From: Site-B1 sp963827785
GTDB taxonomy: Bacteria > Bacteroidota > Bacteroidia > Flavobacteriales > Flavobacteriaceae
Length of the DNA: 64,000 nt
Direction of reading: 5' to 3'
NCBI GenBank assembly: GCA_963827785.1
Contig: CAWHCT010000008.1
Span: 1 to 64,000 of the forward strand
Made by a program: the position numbers and the translations under genes. The notes under the pieces are model-generated. The model did not search any database and was not told the DNA's origin. It saw only the letters and a program-made list of their open reading frames with translations. Positions 1 to 8,199 of this stretch are shown one piece after another; the stretch's first letter is position 1; the number at the start of each line of letters is the position of its first letter.

Positions 1-219
1 CAGGGCTTTTGAGTTCTTCTCCAAAATATTACAACCCGCTAATAGCGAGGTTTTCAGAATCAATTTTAACAATTAATTCCTCTTAACATAATTAATTCTA
101 AAAATTATTTGGGGCTAAAAAATAAAAATAATGACCTTAATTATTTAATTGCTATTTGGAGAACTTTAAATTTAATAAATTTCTTTGAATAATTATTAAA
201 AAATTAAAACATTTTTAAA
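1..219. other. AT-rich non-coding stretch with one hairpin
   Basis: No convincing coding sequence is visible on either strand before the thrS promoter. The only structure I see is an imperfect hairpin at 33-52: AACC-CGCT, loop AAT, AGCG, a bulged A, then GGTT. It is followed by only a short T run, so it could be the weak terminator of a gene lying to the left of the window. The remainder is low-complexity A/T. Confidence 0.35.
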
Positions 220-249
220 TTGTAAACAAGTACAATACTTCTATCTTTG
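220..249 (+). promoter_or_regulatory. Bacteroidota-type promoter of the thrS operon
   Basis: TTG at 220-222, a 19-nt spacer, then TATCTTTG at 242-249. This matches the primary sigma-factor promoter of Bacteroidota (TTG at -33 and TAnnTTTG at -7). Transcription would start near 255, about 20 nt before the thrS ATG. Confidence 0.8.
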
Positions 250-273
250 CATTTTTAATTTTAATGCCTTAGT

Positions 274-2220
274 ATGATTAAAGTAACTTTACCTGATGGA
301 TCCATAAAAGAGTATGATAAGAACTCTACTCCCATTGATGTAGCCATGAGCATTAGTGAAGGCTTGGCAAGGAATGTTATATCTGCCAAATATAATGGCG
401 TAACTGTTGAAAATAATACTCCTCTTACTGAAGACGGATCATTAATACTATATACTTGGAATAATGAGGAAGGGAAAAAAGCCTTTTGGCACTCAACGTC
501 CCATATTATGGCACAGGCGCTTGAAGAATTATATCCTGGCATTAAATTAACTATAGGACCTGCTATTGAAAATGGTTTCTATTACGATGTAGATTTTGGC
601 AACCATTCTATTTCTGAAAAGGATTTTCCTAAAATTGAAGCCAAAATGCTTGAAATTGCAAGAGGAAAATTTGAGTATAAAATGAGATCTTCAACTAAAG
701 CAGATGCATTATCATTTTACAAAAAACAAGGCAACGAATATAAAATAGAATTAATAGAAAATCTTGAAGATGGAACCATAACTTTTTGTGACCATTCCTC
801 ATTTACAGATTTATGTCGAGGAGGACATATTCCAAATACAGGCTTGATAAAAGCCATTAAGTTGTTATCAGTTGCAGGAGCGTATTGGAGAGGTGATGAA
901 ACTAAACCTCAATTAACAAGGATTTATGGAATTTCTTTCCCAAAACAAAAAGAGCTCAACGAGTATTTAGAATTGATCGAAGAGGCAAAAAAACGTGACC
1001 ACAGAAAATTAGGTAAAGAATTAGAATTATTTGCTTTTTCACAAAAAGTAGGGCAAGGTTTACCTTTATGGCTTCCAAAAGGTGCCGCGCTCAGAGAAAG
1101 ATTAGAGAATTTTTTAAAAGAAGCACAAAAAAAGGCAGGCTATGAAATGGTTATTTCTCCACATATAGGTCAAAAGGAATTATATGTTACTTCCGGTCAC
1201 TATGCAAAATATGGTGAAGATAGTTTTCAACCAATACATACTCCAAAAGAAGATGAGGAATTTCTTCTTAAACCGATGAATTGTCCTCATCATTGCGAAA
1301 TTTATAATACAAGACCATGGAGTTATAAGGAATTACCTAAACGATTTGCTGAATTTGGCACAGTTTACAGGTACGAACAAAGTGGTGAATTACATGGATT
1401 AACCAGAGTGAGAGGTTTTACTCAAGATGATGCACATATTTTTTGTACTCCAGACCAATTAGACAAGGAATTTAAAGATGTGATCGATTTAGTACTTTAT
1501 GTTTTTGGTTCATTAGGATTTGAAAATTTTACTACTCAAGTATCGTTGAGAGATCCTGAAAATCCTGATAAATATATTGGAAGTCTTGAAAATTGGGAAA
1601 AAGCAGAGCAAGCCATTATTAATGCGGCTAAAGATAAAGGATTAAATTATGTAATTGAAAAAGGTGAAGCTGCTTTTTACGGGCCTAAACTAGACTTTAT
1701 GGTCAAAGATGCCTTGGGCAGAAACTGGCAATTGGGAACAATTCAGGTTGATTATAATTTACCTGAACGATTTGATCTGACTTACAAAGGTAGTGATAAC
1801 GAACTTCACAGACCTGTGATGATTCATAGAGCTCCATTTGGAAGTATGGAACGTTTTGTTGCAATATTACTTGAACATACAGCCGGGAATTTTCCTTTGT
1901 GGTTGACTCCGCAGCAGGTTATTGTCTTGTCAATTAGTGAGAAATACGAAAAATACGCTAAAAAAGTTTTACATTTGTTAGAAAATAACGAAATTCGCGC
2001 CCTCTCTGATGATAGAAATGAAACGGTGGGTAAAAAAATTAGGGATGCGGAAATTGCAAAAACACCGTTCATGGTAATTGTCGGTGAGAATGAAGAAAAA
2101 ATGAATAAGGTGACTGTTAGAAAACATGGAGGAGAGGATTTAGGAATGATAACCATACAGGAATTTTCATCAATAATTAATAAGGAAATAAATAACTCTT
2201 TAAAACAATTTAAAGTTTAA
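274..2220 (+). CDS. thrS: Threonine--tRNA ligase (ThrRS)
   Basis: Charges tRNA-Thr with threonine in the cytoplasm. The 648-residue product has the full class II ThrRS layout: N-terminal TGS domain (about 1-62), an editing domain with HSTSH (73-77) and C181xxxH185, a catalytic core and a C-terminal anticodon-binding domain. The zinc-binding residues of the active site appear as Cys337 in MNCPHHC and His388 in DDAHIF, with the third His near HRAPFGSMERF. Length is close to the E. coli enzyme (642). It is the first gene of the conserved thrS-infC-rpmI-rplT cluster and lies just behind a strong promoter. The ATG start is supported by the promoter position. Confidence 0.98.
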   Translation: MIKVTLPDGSIKEYDKNSTPIDVAMSISEGLARNVISAKYNGVTVENNTPLTEDGSLILYTWNNEEGKKAFWHSTSHIMAQALEELYPGIKLTIGPAIENGFYYDVDFGNHSISEKDFPKIEAKMLEIARGKFEYKMRSSTKADALSFYKKQGNEYKIELIENLEDGTITFCDHSSFTDLCRGGHIPNTGLIKAIKLLSVAGAYWRGDETKPQLTRIYGISFPKQKELNEYLELIEEAKKRDHRKLGKELELFAFSQKVGQGLPLWLPKGAALRERLENFLKEAQKKAGYEMVISPHIGQKELYVTSGHYAKYGEDSFQPIHTPKEDEEFLLKPMNCPHHCEIYNTRPWSYKELPKRFAEFGTVYRYEQSGELHGLTRVRGFTQDDAHIFCTPDQLDKEFKDVIDLVLYVFGSLGFENFTTQVSLRDPENPDKYIGSLENWEKAEQAIINAAKDKGLNYVIEKGEAAFYGPKLDFMVKDALGRNWQLGTIQVDYNLPERFDLTYKGSDNELHRPVMIHRAPFGSMERFVAILLEHTAGNFPLWLTPQQVIVLSISEKYEKYAKKVLHLLENNEIRALSDDRNETVGKKIRDAEIAKTPFMVIVGENEEKMNKVTVRKHGGEDLGMITIQEFSSIINKEINNSLKQFKV

Positions 2221-2235
2221 CTAAAATATAAAGCC

Positions 2236-2793
2236 ATAGCAATACGTAGAAGAAGAAATAGAGGTCCTGCTAGAATTATTAAGGAAGACCAGCATAAAAT
2301 TAATAGAAAAATTTTAGCTCCAGAAGTACGCCTAGTCGGTGACAACGTAGAAATTGGAGTTTATAAAATTAAAGATGCCTTGGCAATCGCAGAAGAGCAA
2401 GGTCTTGATCTGGTTGAGATATCGCCCAAAGCTATACCTCCAGTGTGTAAAGTTATGGATTATAAAAAGTTTCTTTATGAACAAAAGAAGCGAGAAAAAG
2501 TTTTAAAGTCCAAAGCAACAAAAGTAGTAATTAAAGAAATTAGATTTGGTCCTCAAACAGATGACCATGATTTCGAGTTTAAAAAGAAACATGCCATCAA
2601 GTTTTTAAAAGATGGAGCAAAATTGAAAGCCTTTGTATTTTTTAAAGGGCGATCAATTGTTTTTAAAGAACAAGGTCAAATCCTGTTGTTGAGATTAGCT
2701 CAGGAGTTGGAAGATTACGGTAAAGTTGAACAATTACCGCAGTTGGAAGGTAAACGAATGATCATGTATATTGCTCCAAAAAAAGGAAAATAG
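2236..2793 (+). CDS. infC: Translation initiation factor IF-3, apparent AUA start
   Basis: IF-3 binds the 30S subunit and checks start-codon/initiator-tRNA pairing. The reading frame holds the typical IF-3 sequence from the N-terminal IAIRRRRNRGP through the central Lys-rich linker (about 75-95) to the C-terminal domain ending MYIAPKKGK. The conserved N-terminus begins at ATA 2236. Between the in-frame thrS stop (2218-2220) and the first ATG (2380) there is no ATG, GTG or TTG in this frame, and starting at 2380 would delete 48 conserved residues. The start is therefore almost certainly AUA, giving 185 aa (E. coli IF-3 has 180 and uses AUU). Rare start codons in infC allow feedback, because IF-3 itself rejects them. 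Confidence 0.93.
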   Translation: MAIRRRRNRGPARIIKEDQHKINRKILAPEVRLVGDNVEIGVYKIKDALAIAEEQGLDLVEISPKAIPPVCKVMDYKKFLYEQKKREKVLKSKATKVVIKEIRFGPQTDDHDFEFKKKHAIKFLKDGAKLKAFVFFKGRSIVFKEQGQILLLRLAQELEDYGKVEQLPQLEGKRMIMYIAPKKGK

Positions 2794-2847
2794 AACTAAG
2801 TATTTAGTTTAAAATAATTAAGTGAAATAAATAAAATCTAGGAGAAA

Positions 2848-3045
2848 ATGCCGAAAATGAAAACAAAATCTAGTGCAAAAAAGCGTTTTAAGCTTACTGG
2901 CACTGGTAAAATTAAAAGAAAACACGCTTTTAAAAGCCACATCTTAACAAAGAAGTCGAAGAAGCGAAAATTAGCGTTAACTCATAGTACATTGGTACAT
3001 GAGAGTGATGTTAATAGTATTAAAGAACAATTACGTTTAAAGTAA
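2848..3045 (+). CDS. rpmI: 50S ribosomal protein L35
   Basis: Small, very basic 65-residue ribosomal protein of the large subunit. It starts MPKMKTKSSAKKRFKLTGTG, the classic L35 opening, and includes the KRKHAFKSHIL segment. It lies between infC and rplT in the universally conserved order. An AGGAG at 2840-2844 sits only 3 nt before the ATG, so its role as a ribosome binding site is doubtful in this phylum. A small perfect hairpin (AACTAA-GTAT-TTAGTT, 2794-2809) follows the infC stop. Confidence 0.97.
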   Translation: MPKMKTKSSAKKRFKLTGTGKIKRKHAFKSHILTKKSKKRKLALTHSTLVHESDVNSIKEQLRLK

Positions 3046-3079
3046 TCAAGTTCTGGTTTAAATTATTTAATAACCCTGG

Positions 3080-3118
3080 AGTTAGGCACATAAAAGAATC
3101 GAGAATCGATCGCCTACT
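3080..3118 (+). promoter_or_regulatory. Structured leader before rplT (possible L20 autoregulatory element)
   Basis: A two-level hairpin ends 20 nt before the rplT ATG. The outer stem pairs AGT(T)AGGC (3080-3087, one bulged T) with GCCTACT (3112-3118). The inner stem pairs ATCGA (3098-3102) with TCGAT (3106-3110) over a GAA loop. L20 represses its own operon through an RNA mimic of its rRNA site in E. coli and B. subtilis. A similar role here is inference from position and fold only. Confidence 0.4.
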
Positions 3119-3138
3119 ACAAAAAAACAATTAAAAAA

Positions 3139-3483
3139 ATGCCAAGATCAGTAAATTCAGTTGCGAAAAGAGCTAGAAGAAAAAAAGTTCTCAAGCAAGC
3201 AAAAGGATACTTCGGAAGACGTAAAAACGTCTGGACAGTAGCCAAAAATGCGGTTGACAAAGCTATGTTATATGCTTACAGAGACCGTCGAAACAAAAAA
3301 CGTACATTTCGTGCTTTATGGATAACGCGAATTAATGCAGGTGCCAGACAATATGGAATGTCATATTCTCAATTCATGGGTAAACTAAAATCTAATAAAA
3401 TTGAACTTAATAGAAAGGTTTTAGCAGATTTAGCAATGAATGACCCGGAAGCTTTCAAAGCAATAATTGAAAAAATAAAATAA
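3139..3483 (+). CDS. rplT: 50S ribosomal protein L20
   Basis: Large-subunit assembly protein that binds 23S rRNA early. The 114-residue product opens MPRSVNSVAKRARRKKVLKQ and contains the conserved GYFGRRKNVWTVAKNAV and AYRDRRNKKRTFR segments, which are hallmarks of L20. The normal family length is 115-120. It is the last gene of the thrS operon and is followed by a strong intrinsic terminator. Confidence 0.98.
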   Translation: MPRSVNSVAKRARRKKVLKQAKGYFGRRKNVWTVAKNAVDKAMLYAYRDRRNKKRTFRALWITRINAGARQYGMSYSQFMGKLKSNKIELNRKVLADLAMNDPEAFKAIIEKIK

Positions 3484-3517
3484 GGCATTTTGCCTATTAA
3501 ATAACACTATTTCACTT

Positions 3518-3552
3518 AAAAAAAATCCGATTCATTTGAATCGGATTTTTTT
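3518..3552 (+). terminator. Intrinsic terminator after rplT
   Basis: A-run, stem ATCCGATTC / GAATCGGAT with loop ATTT, then a run of seven T. The A and T flanks are symmetrical, so it can also stop transcription from the minus-strand small gene at 3596-3748, which runs towards it. Confidence 0.9.
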
Positions 3553-3595
3553 ATTTAATAAATATTAATCTGCAATCTTGCAGCTTCTATATTTA

Positions 3596-3748
3596 TTATC
3601 TTTTCGGATTAATGTTCACTCCATCCTTGGCCTGAACACCTCTTTTAGGATTAATGCTTACTCCATCTTTGGATTGCACTCCTCTTTTTGGATTGATGTT
3701 CACTCCATCTTTGGATTGAACACCTTTTTTTTTCGAATCTTTTGACAT
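3596..3748 (-). CDS. Small protein of three 14-residue tandem repeats
   Basis: Unrecognised 50-residue protein. After the leader MSKDSKKK it consists of three near-identical repeats of 14 residues (consensus GVQSKDGVNINPKR), ending directly in TAA. The second repeat has S for N and the third has A for S, with synonymous third-base changes between copies. This suggests selection on the protein and argues against a simple DNA duplication. It is highly charged, with no signal peptide, membrane segment or cysteine. The frame stays open upstream to a TAG and contains HINPKK, resembling a decayed repeat, but offers no start codon there. It could bind nucleic acid or be a structural peptide; I do not assign a function. 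Confidence 0.6.
   Translation of the reverse strand: MSKDSKKKGVQSKDGVNINPKRGVQSKDGVSINPKRGVQAKDGVNINPKR
3599..3724 (-). repeat. Three 42-nt tandem repeats (coding)
   Basis: Three consecutive 42-nt units with a few substitutions and no indels. The period equals 14 codons and the units encode the repeats of the small protein above. There are no spacers, so this is not a CRISPR array. Confidence 0.85.
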
Positions 3749-3869
3749 TAGGTTGTTTTTTTTAGGATTAATATGCTTGAAATTACTAAAATCCTAACAA
3801 TTCAACAAATTTAATTTCTTATATATAAGTTAATATTCATAAATTACACCAAAATTGTCAACTGCAAAT

Positions 3870-5828
3870 ATGACTTTTAATTCTTTTCTTAAGGAATGTA
3901 ACGAAAAGGAAGTATTTAAAAAACTTTCTATTTATGTTGTCTCATGCTGGATAATACTTCAGGTACTTTCCGTTACACAAGACTATATAGGTATTCCCGG
4001 GAATATCATAACAATTATACTCATATTGATGCTTCTTGGCCTTCCAGTCAATATTTATTATATCTGGAAATTTTCTCTTGCACAACTTGAAAAAAATCAG
4101 ACAGTAATTGACAAGAATGGCAAAAAGAAGCGAAGTAAATTTCAGAAAATGTATTTTTCTTCATTACTTGCCATAAGTATATTAGTTGGGTTGATATCTA
4201 TTTTTATCATAAACAACAAATTTATTGAATCACTGAACTTACCTGAAATTGAATCAAGTGATAAAATTGCCATCCTTAAATTTGGAAACAATACCGGTAA
4301 TAAAGATTTTGATATAGTAAGTAAAATGGCCACAGACTGGATCACACATGGCATTACAGAAAATCAGGTAGCACAAGTAATCTCACCAGAGATCGTAGAT
4401 GATTACTCAAATATTCTAAAAGTTCAAAAGGCTGGTGCTCCTTTAGAAAAAGATATTTTAGATGTATTCTTTAAACCAAAAAAGATTATTTCAGGTAATT
4501 TCTATATGCAAGATAACAACCTTATTTTTAAATGTTCAATACTCGAAAATGATAGTTCTTATGCTTTTAAACCGGTTGAATGCAATAAAGAAAACCCTTT
4601 GGAATGTATTGAATCACTTAAACAAAGTATTTTAGGTTATTTAATAACAGAAGATACAGAGTGGCTTCAAGATATACCTCCCAGATTTGAGGCTTATCAA
4701 GCAGTATTGGAGGCTAAACAAAATTATCAAAGTGATAGCGAAAAATATCTGGCTCTTATGGATAAAGCCATTGAACTAGATAGCTCATACTTTGAACCCA
4801 AAATGTTAAAAATATCAGTCACCTATAATATGGGTGATTTCAAAAAAGCAGATTCATTAAGGAAAGAAGCTTTAAAATCTACAGCCAAGATAAATAAAAG
4901 GCAACGGAATTTATTGAATTTTTATGAAGCCTTATTGAATGGTAAAAGTGACGACATTTATAATTCAATGAAAAAAGAATATAATATTGCACCATTCGAT
5001 TTACAAACAAATAAGACTATGATGGCTGTGGCCTTGCAATTTGTTAATAAGCCTGAGGAAATAGACTCTATTTTTTATAAAATTCCCATGGAGGAGATGG
5101 ATTTAGATCTGTGTTATGATTGTGAAGATAGAATCTACGTTAAGGCTCTCGCAGATATTGAATTAAAAAGATATGATAGTGTTATCAATTTGCTAAGGCC
5201 TTATTCACAGGGAATAGATAAAATCTTTTTCAAAGTTCCTTTAATAAAGTCTTATTTGCGAAGCGGTAATCAAGAAATGGCAGATCCTATCCTTGAAAAA
5301 CTCAAATTAACGGCTGAAGAAGATACATGGCAAAATGTCTATAATAAAATTGGAGCTGATTTATTAGTCCAAAATAAAACTGAAGAAGCAACAAAATATT
5401 TTAATGAAGTTATTGCTTCAAAAGATACTACGTCAAATAGAAATGTGGCTACTGCCTATTATTACAGTAACAATTATGAAAATTCAGAAAAGATTTATGA
5501 ATCTATTCTTTTAAATGATCCTCCTGATTTTGATGTAATTTCTAAACTTGCAGTTTGCTATTATAAAAACGGTAAGGTTAAAAAAGCTGAAAAATTGATC
5601 AATTCCTTTGATGCATTAAAAAAAGATTTTCAGTATGGTGCCATTGATTATGCAAAGGCACAATATTATTCACAAACGGGAGATAAGCAAAATACATTTA
5701 AATATTTATTGCAATCTGTTTCATCCGGAAATTTTTATACCTCAAATTCTTTTCAGCACGATCCTCAATTCATACCATATTTTAATACTGAAATGTTTAA
5801 TCAGATTTTAAACTTTTGGCATAATTAA
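3870..5828 (+). CDS. Three-TM membrane TPR protein, putative sensor of the caspase/TIR cassette
   Basis: A 652-residue protein. The N-terminus has two hydrophobic helices (about 18-39 and 46-66) ending in YYIWKFSLAQ, then a basic loop and a third helix (about 93-115). This resembles the membrane module found in front of many adenylate-cyclase-type and CadC-like TPR proteins. The next segment (IAILKFGNNTGNKDFD...) resembles the FlgO-like domain (usually IAVLPFxN) of that group. The rest is a long helical array with TPR-like pairs. No cyclase, kinase or DNA-binding domain is present. I prefer ATG 3870 to the upstream TTG 3855. It lies 47 nt before the caspase gene on the same strand, suggesting a joint transcript. 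A hairpin at 5828-5847 (AGCTTTT/AAAAGCT) overlaps its stop codon. A sensor role is inference. Confidence 0.7.
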   Translation: MTFNSFLKECNEKEVFKKLSIYVVSCWIILQVLSVTQDYIGIPGNIITIILILMLLGLPVNIYYIWKFSLAQLEKNQTVIDKNGKKKRSKFQKMYFSSLLAISILVGLISIFIINNKFIESLNLPEIESSDKIAILKFGNNTGNKDFDIVSKMATDWITHGITENQVAQVISPEIVDDYSNILKVQKAGAPLEKDILDVFFKPKKIISGNFYMQDNNLIFKCSILENDSSYAFKPVECNKENPLECIESLKQSILGYLITEDTEWLQDIPPRFEAYQAVLEAKQNYQSDSEKYLALMDKAIELDSSYFEPKMLKISVTYNMGDFKKADSLRKEALKSTAKINKRQRNLLNFYEALLNGKSDDIYNSMKKEYNIAPFDLQTNKTMMAVALQFVNKPEEIDSIFYKIPMEEMDLDLCYDCEDRIYVKALADIELKRYDSVINLLRPYSQGIDKIFFKVPLIKSYLRSGNQEMADPILEKLKLTAEEDTWQNVYNKIGADLLVQNKTEEATKYFNEVIASKDTTSNRNVATAYYYSNNYENSEKIYESILLNDPPDFDVISKLAVCYYKNGKVKKAEKLINSFDALKKDFQYGAIDYAKAQYYSQTGDKQNTFKYLLQSVSSGNFYTSNSFQHDPQFIPYFNTEMFNQILNFWHN

Positions 5829-5875
5829 GCTTTTATATTCAAAAGCTATTTTCATATCAAAACAAATCAAATAGT

Positions 5876-8110
5876 ATGGAAGATTTTAATAACTCCTTTG
5901 CCCTTTTGATTGGCGCCAGCAGTAAGGGAGAAGAATATATGGCTGCTGATGCAAAAGCAATTAGAGATGTATTATTGGACAAAAGATACGCAGGCTATCC
6001 TAAAGAAAATATAATTCTTTTGACAGATGATCAGGCGAATCGAAAGAATATACTTGAAGCTTTTGACACTATTGCAAAAAAATTAAATAAAGATTCCAAT
6101 GTCATCTTATATTATTCCGGACATGGCGAAGAAGCTTATGATGAGGATAAAAATGAATTTTGGTACTATCTAAAATTGGCTGGTATAACCGATGAGAATC
6201 AGGCCACACACAGAGTTTTGGATGCCGAACTAAAAGAAAAGATAAACGCATTAATTGCCGATCGAATAATTTTCTTTTTTGACTGTTGTCACGCCCAAGG
6301 TTTAACTAAAGGTCAAGGTATTTTAGATGTCAGTGAAAAACTTGAAGACAGGATTGAAACAACCCAAACCAATGTGAACATAAATCCTGAAGGATTACTC
6401 CAAAATTTAGATGACGAGGAAGGAATGGCCATTATTTCGGCATGTAAAGACGAGCAGAGATCCTATAAGATAAATGGTGAACAAAACAGTATTTTCACTA
6501 CCTGTTTATTAGAAGTTCTTAGAGGTGAACATCAATCGGCATTTATAGATCCTTACATTCGATTGACCGATGTTATTGAATATGTTTTGGAAACCGTCCC
6601 TAAAAGAGCTTTAGCTGAAGGTCAAAAGCAAAAACCTTTTGTAAACATTCAATTCGACTATAATTTTGAATTGAGTAAGGCTCCAAAAGAAAAAATTATT
6701 GATAAGGAAAACTTGCTGGAACAATCTCATAAAGAAAAAGCTAGGAAACATATTAAAAAGGTATTTTATGAATCTCCCAATGCGAATAATGCCATAATAT
6801 TTGTTCACGGATTTTCCGGAGAAGCATGGAAAACATTTGGTAAGATTCCAGATTTTTTGGCCGAAGATGAACGGATGGAAGGATGGGATATGTTCCCTTT
6901 TGGATTCAGTGAAAATGTTGACCCCAAATTAGGTAAGGAAGTATTTGCAAGCATTAGTGATATAGACCGAGTCTCTGAAAATTTAAGTGCTGCCATAAAA
7001 TATAAGTTTGGAAAATATAAACGTATTGCAATTATAGCCCACAGTCTAGGTGGTTTAGTTGCTCAACGTAGTATTCTTAATTTAAATTCGGTGCATCGAG
7101 ACCGATTGAGTCATGTCATACTTTTTGGTACACCAAGCAACGGAGTAACAAATAATGTCTTTAAAAAAATATGGAAAAATAAAATTGAAGACCTTATACA
7201 GGACAAACCATATATTAAAAAATTACGTCAAGACTGGTCAAAAGAATTCAATGACAATTATCCATTTACATTTAAAACTGTATTTGCTACCAGAGATGAT
7301 TATGTGTCAAAGGAATCTGCACTTGATCCGTTCAAAAAAGAATATTGGGTGAATATTAACGGAAATCATTCATCTATGGTTGATGTAACTTCTAAAGATA
7401 ATGATGGTTATGAATTAGTATTAAATACCCTTACTGATAATCCGTTTTTTAACAAGTATACTAATTCTGAGGAAATTAACATTGCGCTTGGTGAATACGA
7501 TGAAGTGGTAAGAAAATTAAGACCCGCCTTAGACTATTTAAATAGTGATGGCCTTGAGAAACTAATCTACGCAATGGAATGTTCTGGTTTGAGAGAGGAA
7601 GCCATTGAAATTCTTGAAACACATAAGCTGGCGAAAAAAGATGGTGAAATGCTTTATATTCTAGGGGGACTTTTTAAGAATGAATATCTTAATAATACCA
7701 ACCCGGAAGACGGATTAGCATCTTATAATTGTTTTAAAAAAGCTCTTAGAATTGCCAAGAAAGAAAATGACATAGAACAAATATATCTGAATGCAATAAA
7801 CCTCGCATTTCTTAATATCCTTCTTGAAAAAGATAAAAGAGATATGAAAACCTATGCCAAATCAGCACTTGAATACACCAATAAAGATCGTTCAAATAAA
7901 GTTTTAAAAATGGCTACAGTTGGTGAAGCTAATATTTATTTAAATAATTTATCAGAAGCCAGGAAACATTATCTAAGTGCTTCAAAAAAGGCCAACATTC
8001 GTGAAAAAATAAGTATCCACGATCAAGCCTATACAGCCTATTTAGCCCTATTTAATGAAAAACCAAATGATCCATTCATTCAGTTTTTAAAGGAAATATT
8101 CTTAACATAA
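5876..8110 (+). CDS. Caspase-like peptidase / alpha-beta hydrolase / TPR fusion protein
   Basis: A 744-residue three-part protein. Residues 1-260 form a caspase-type (peptidase C14) domain: NNSFALLIGASSKG opening, catalytic His83 in YYSGHGE, and catalytic Cys138 in FFFDCCHAQG, matching the D-x-C-H motif of metacaspases. Residues 303-525 form a lipase/esterase-like alpha/beta hydrolase: VHGFSG oxyanion region (about 310-315), nucleophile Ser390 in AHSLGG, candidate Asp474 or 475 in ATRDDYVS, and His498 in NGNHSS. The remaining residues are helical TPR-like repeats. No signal peptide is seen, so the protein is probably cytoplasmic. It sits between the membrane TPR protein and a TIR gene. Caspase and TIR effectors are typical of bacterial abortive-infection systems. 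Self-processing that frees the hydrolase is a hypothesis. Confidence 0.8.
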   Translation: MEDFNNSFALLIGASSKGEEYMAADAKAIRDVLLDKRYAGYPKENIILLTDDQANRKNILEAFDTIAKKLNKDSNVILYYSGHGEEAYDEDKNEFWYYLKLAGITDENQATHRVLDAELKEKINALIADRIIFFFDCCHAQGLTKGQGILDVSEKLEDRIETTQTNVNINPEGLLQNLDDEEGMAIISACKDEQRSYKINGEQNSIFTTCLLEVLRGEHQSAFIDPYIRLTDVIEYVLETVPKRALAEGQKQKPFVNIQFDYNFELSKAPKEKIIDKENLLEQSHKEKARKHIKKVFYESPNANNAIIFVHGFSGEAWKTFGKIPDFLAEDERMEGWDMFPFGFSENVDPKLGKEVFASISDIDRVSENLSAAIKYKFGKYKRIAIIAHSLGGLVAQRSILNLNSVHRDRLSHVILFGTPSNGVTNNVFKKIWKNKIEDLIQDKPYIKKLRQDWSKEFNDNYPFTFKTVFATRDDYVSKESALDPFKKEYWVNINGNHSSMVDVTSKDNDGYELVLNTLTDNPFFNKYTNSEEINIALGEYDEVVRKLRPALDYLNSDGLEKLIYAMECSGLREEAIEILETHKLAKKDGEMLYILGGLFKNEYLNNTNPEDGLASYNCFKKALRIAKKENDIEQIYLNAINLAFLNILLEKDKRDMKTYAKSALEYTNKDRSNKVLKMATVGEANIYLNNLSEARKHYLSASKKANIREKISIHDQAYTAYLALFNEKPNDPFIQFLKEIFLT

Positions 8111-8199
8111 AAATAAAAGTTTTAACCTTATTCAGTCTAATTAAAAAAAAAATAGTAAATTTCTGCTGCAAATAAACTTATTAATACAACCAACCAGCA

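Noticed and set aside
3599..3724. Three-fold repeat that could suggest a CRISPR array or VNTR
   Set aside because: There are no spacers; the 42-nt period equals 14 codons and stays in frame in a start-to-stop reading frame.
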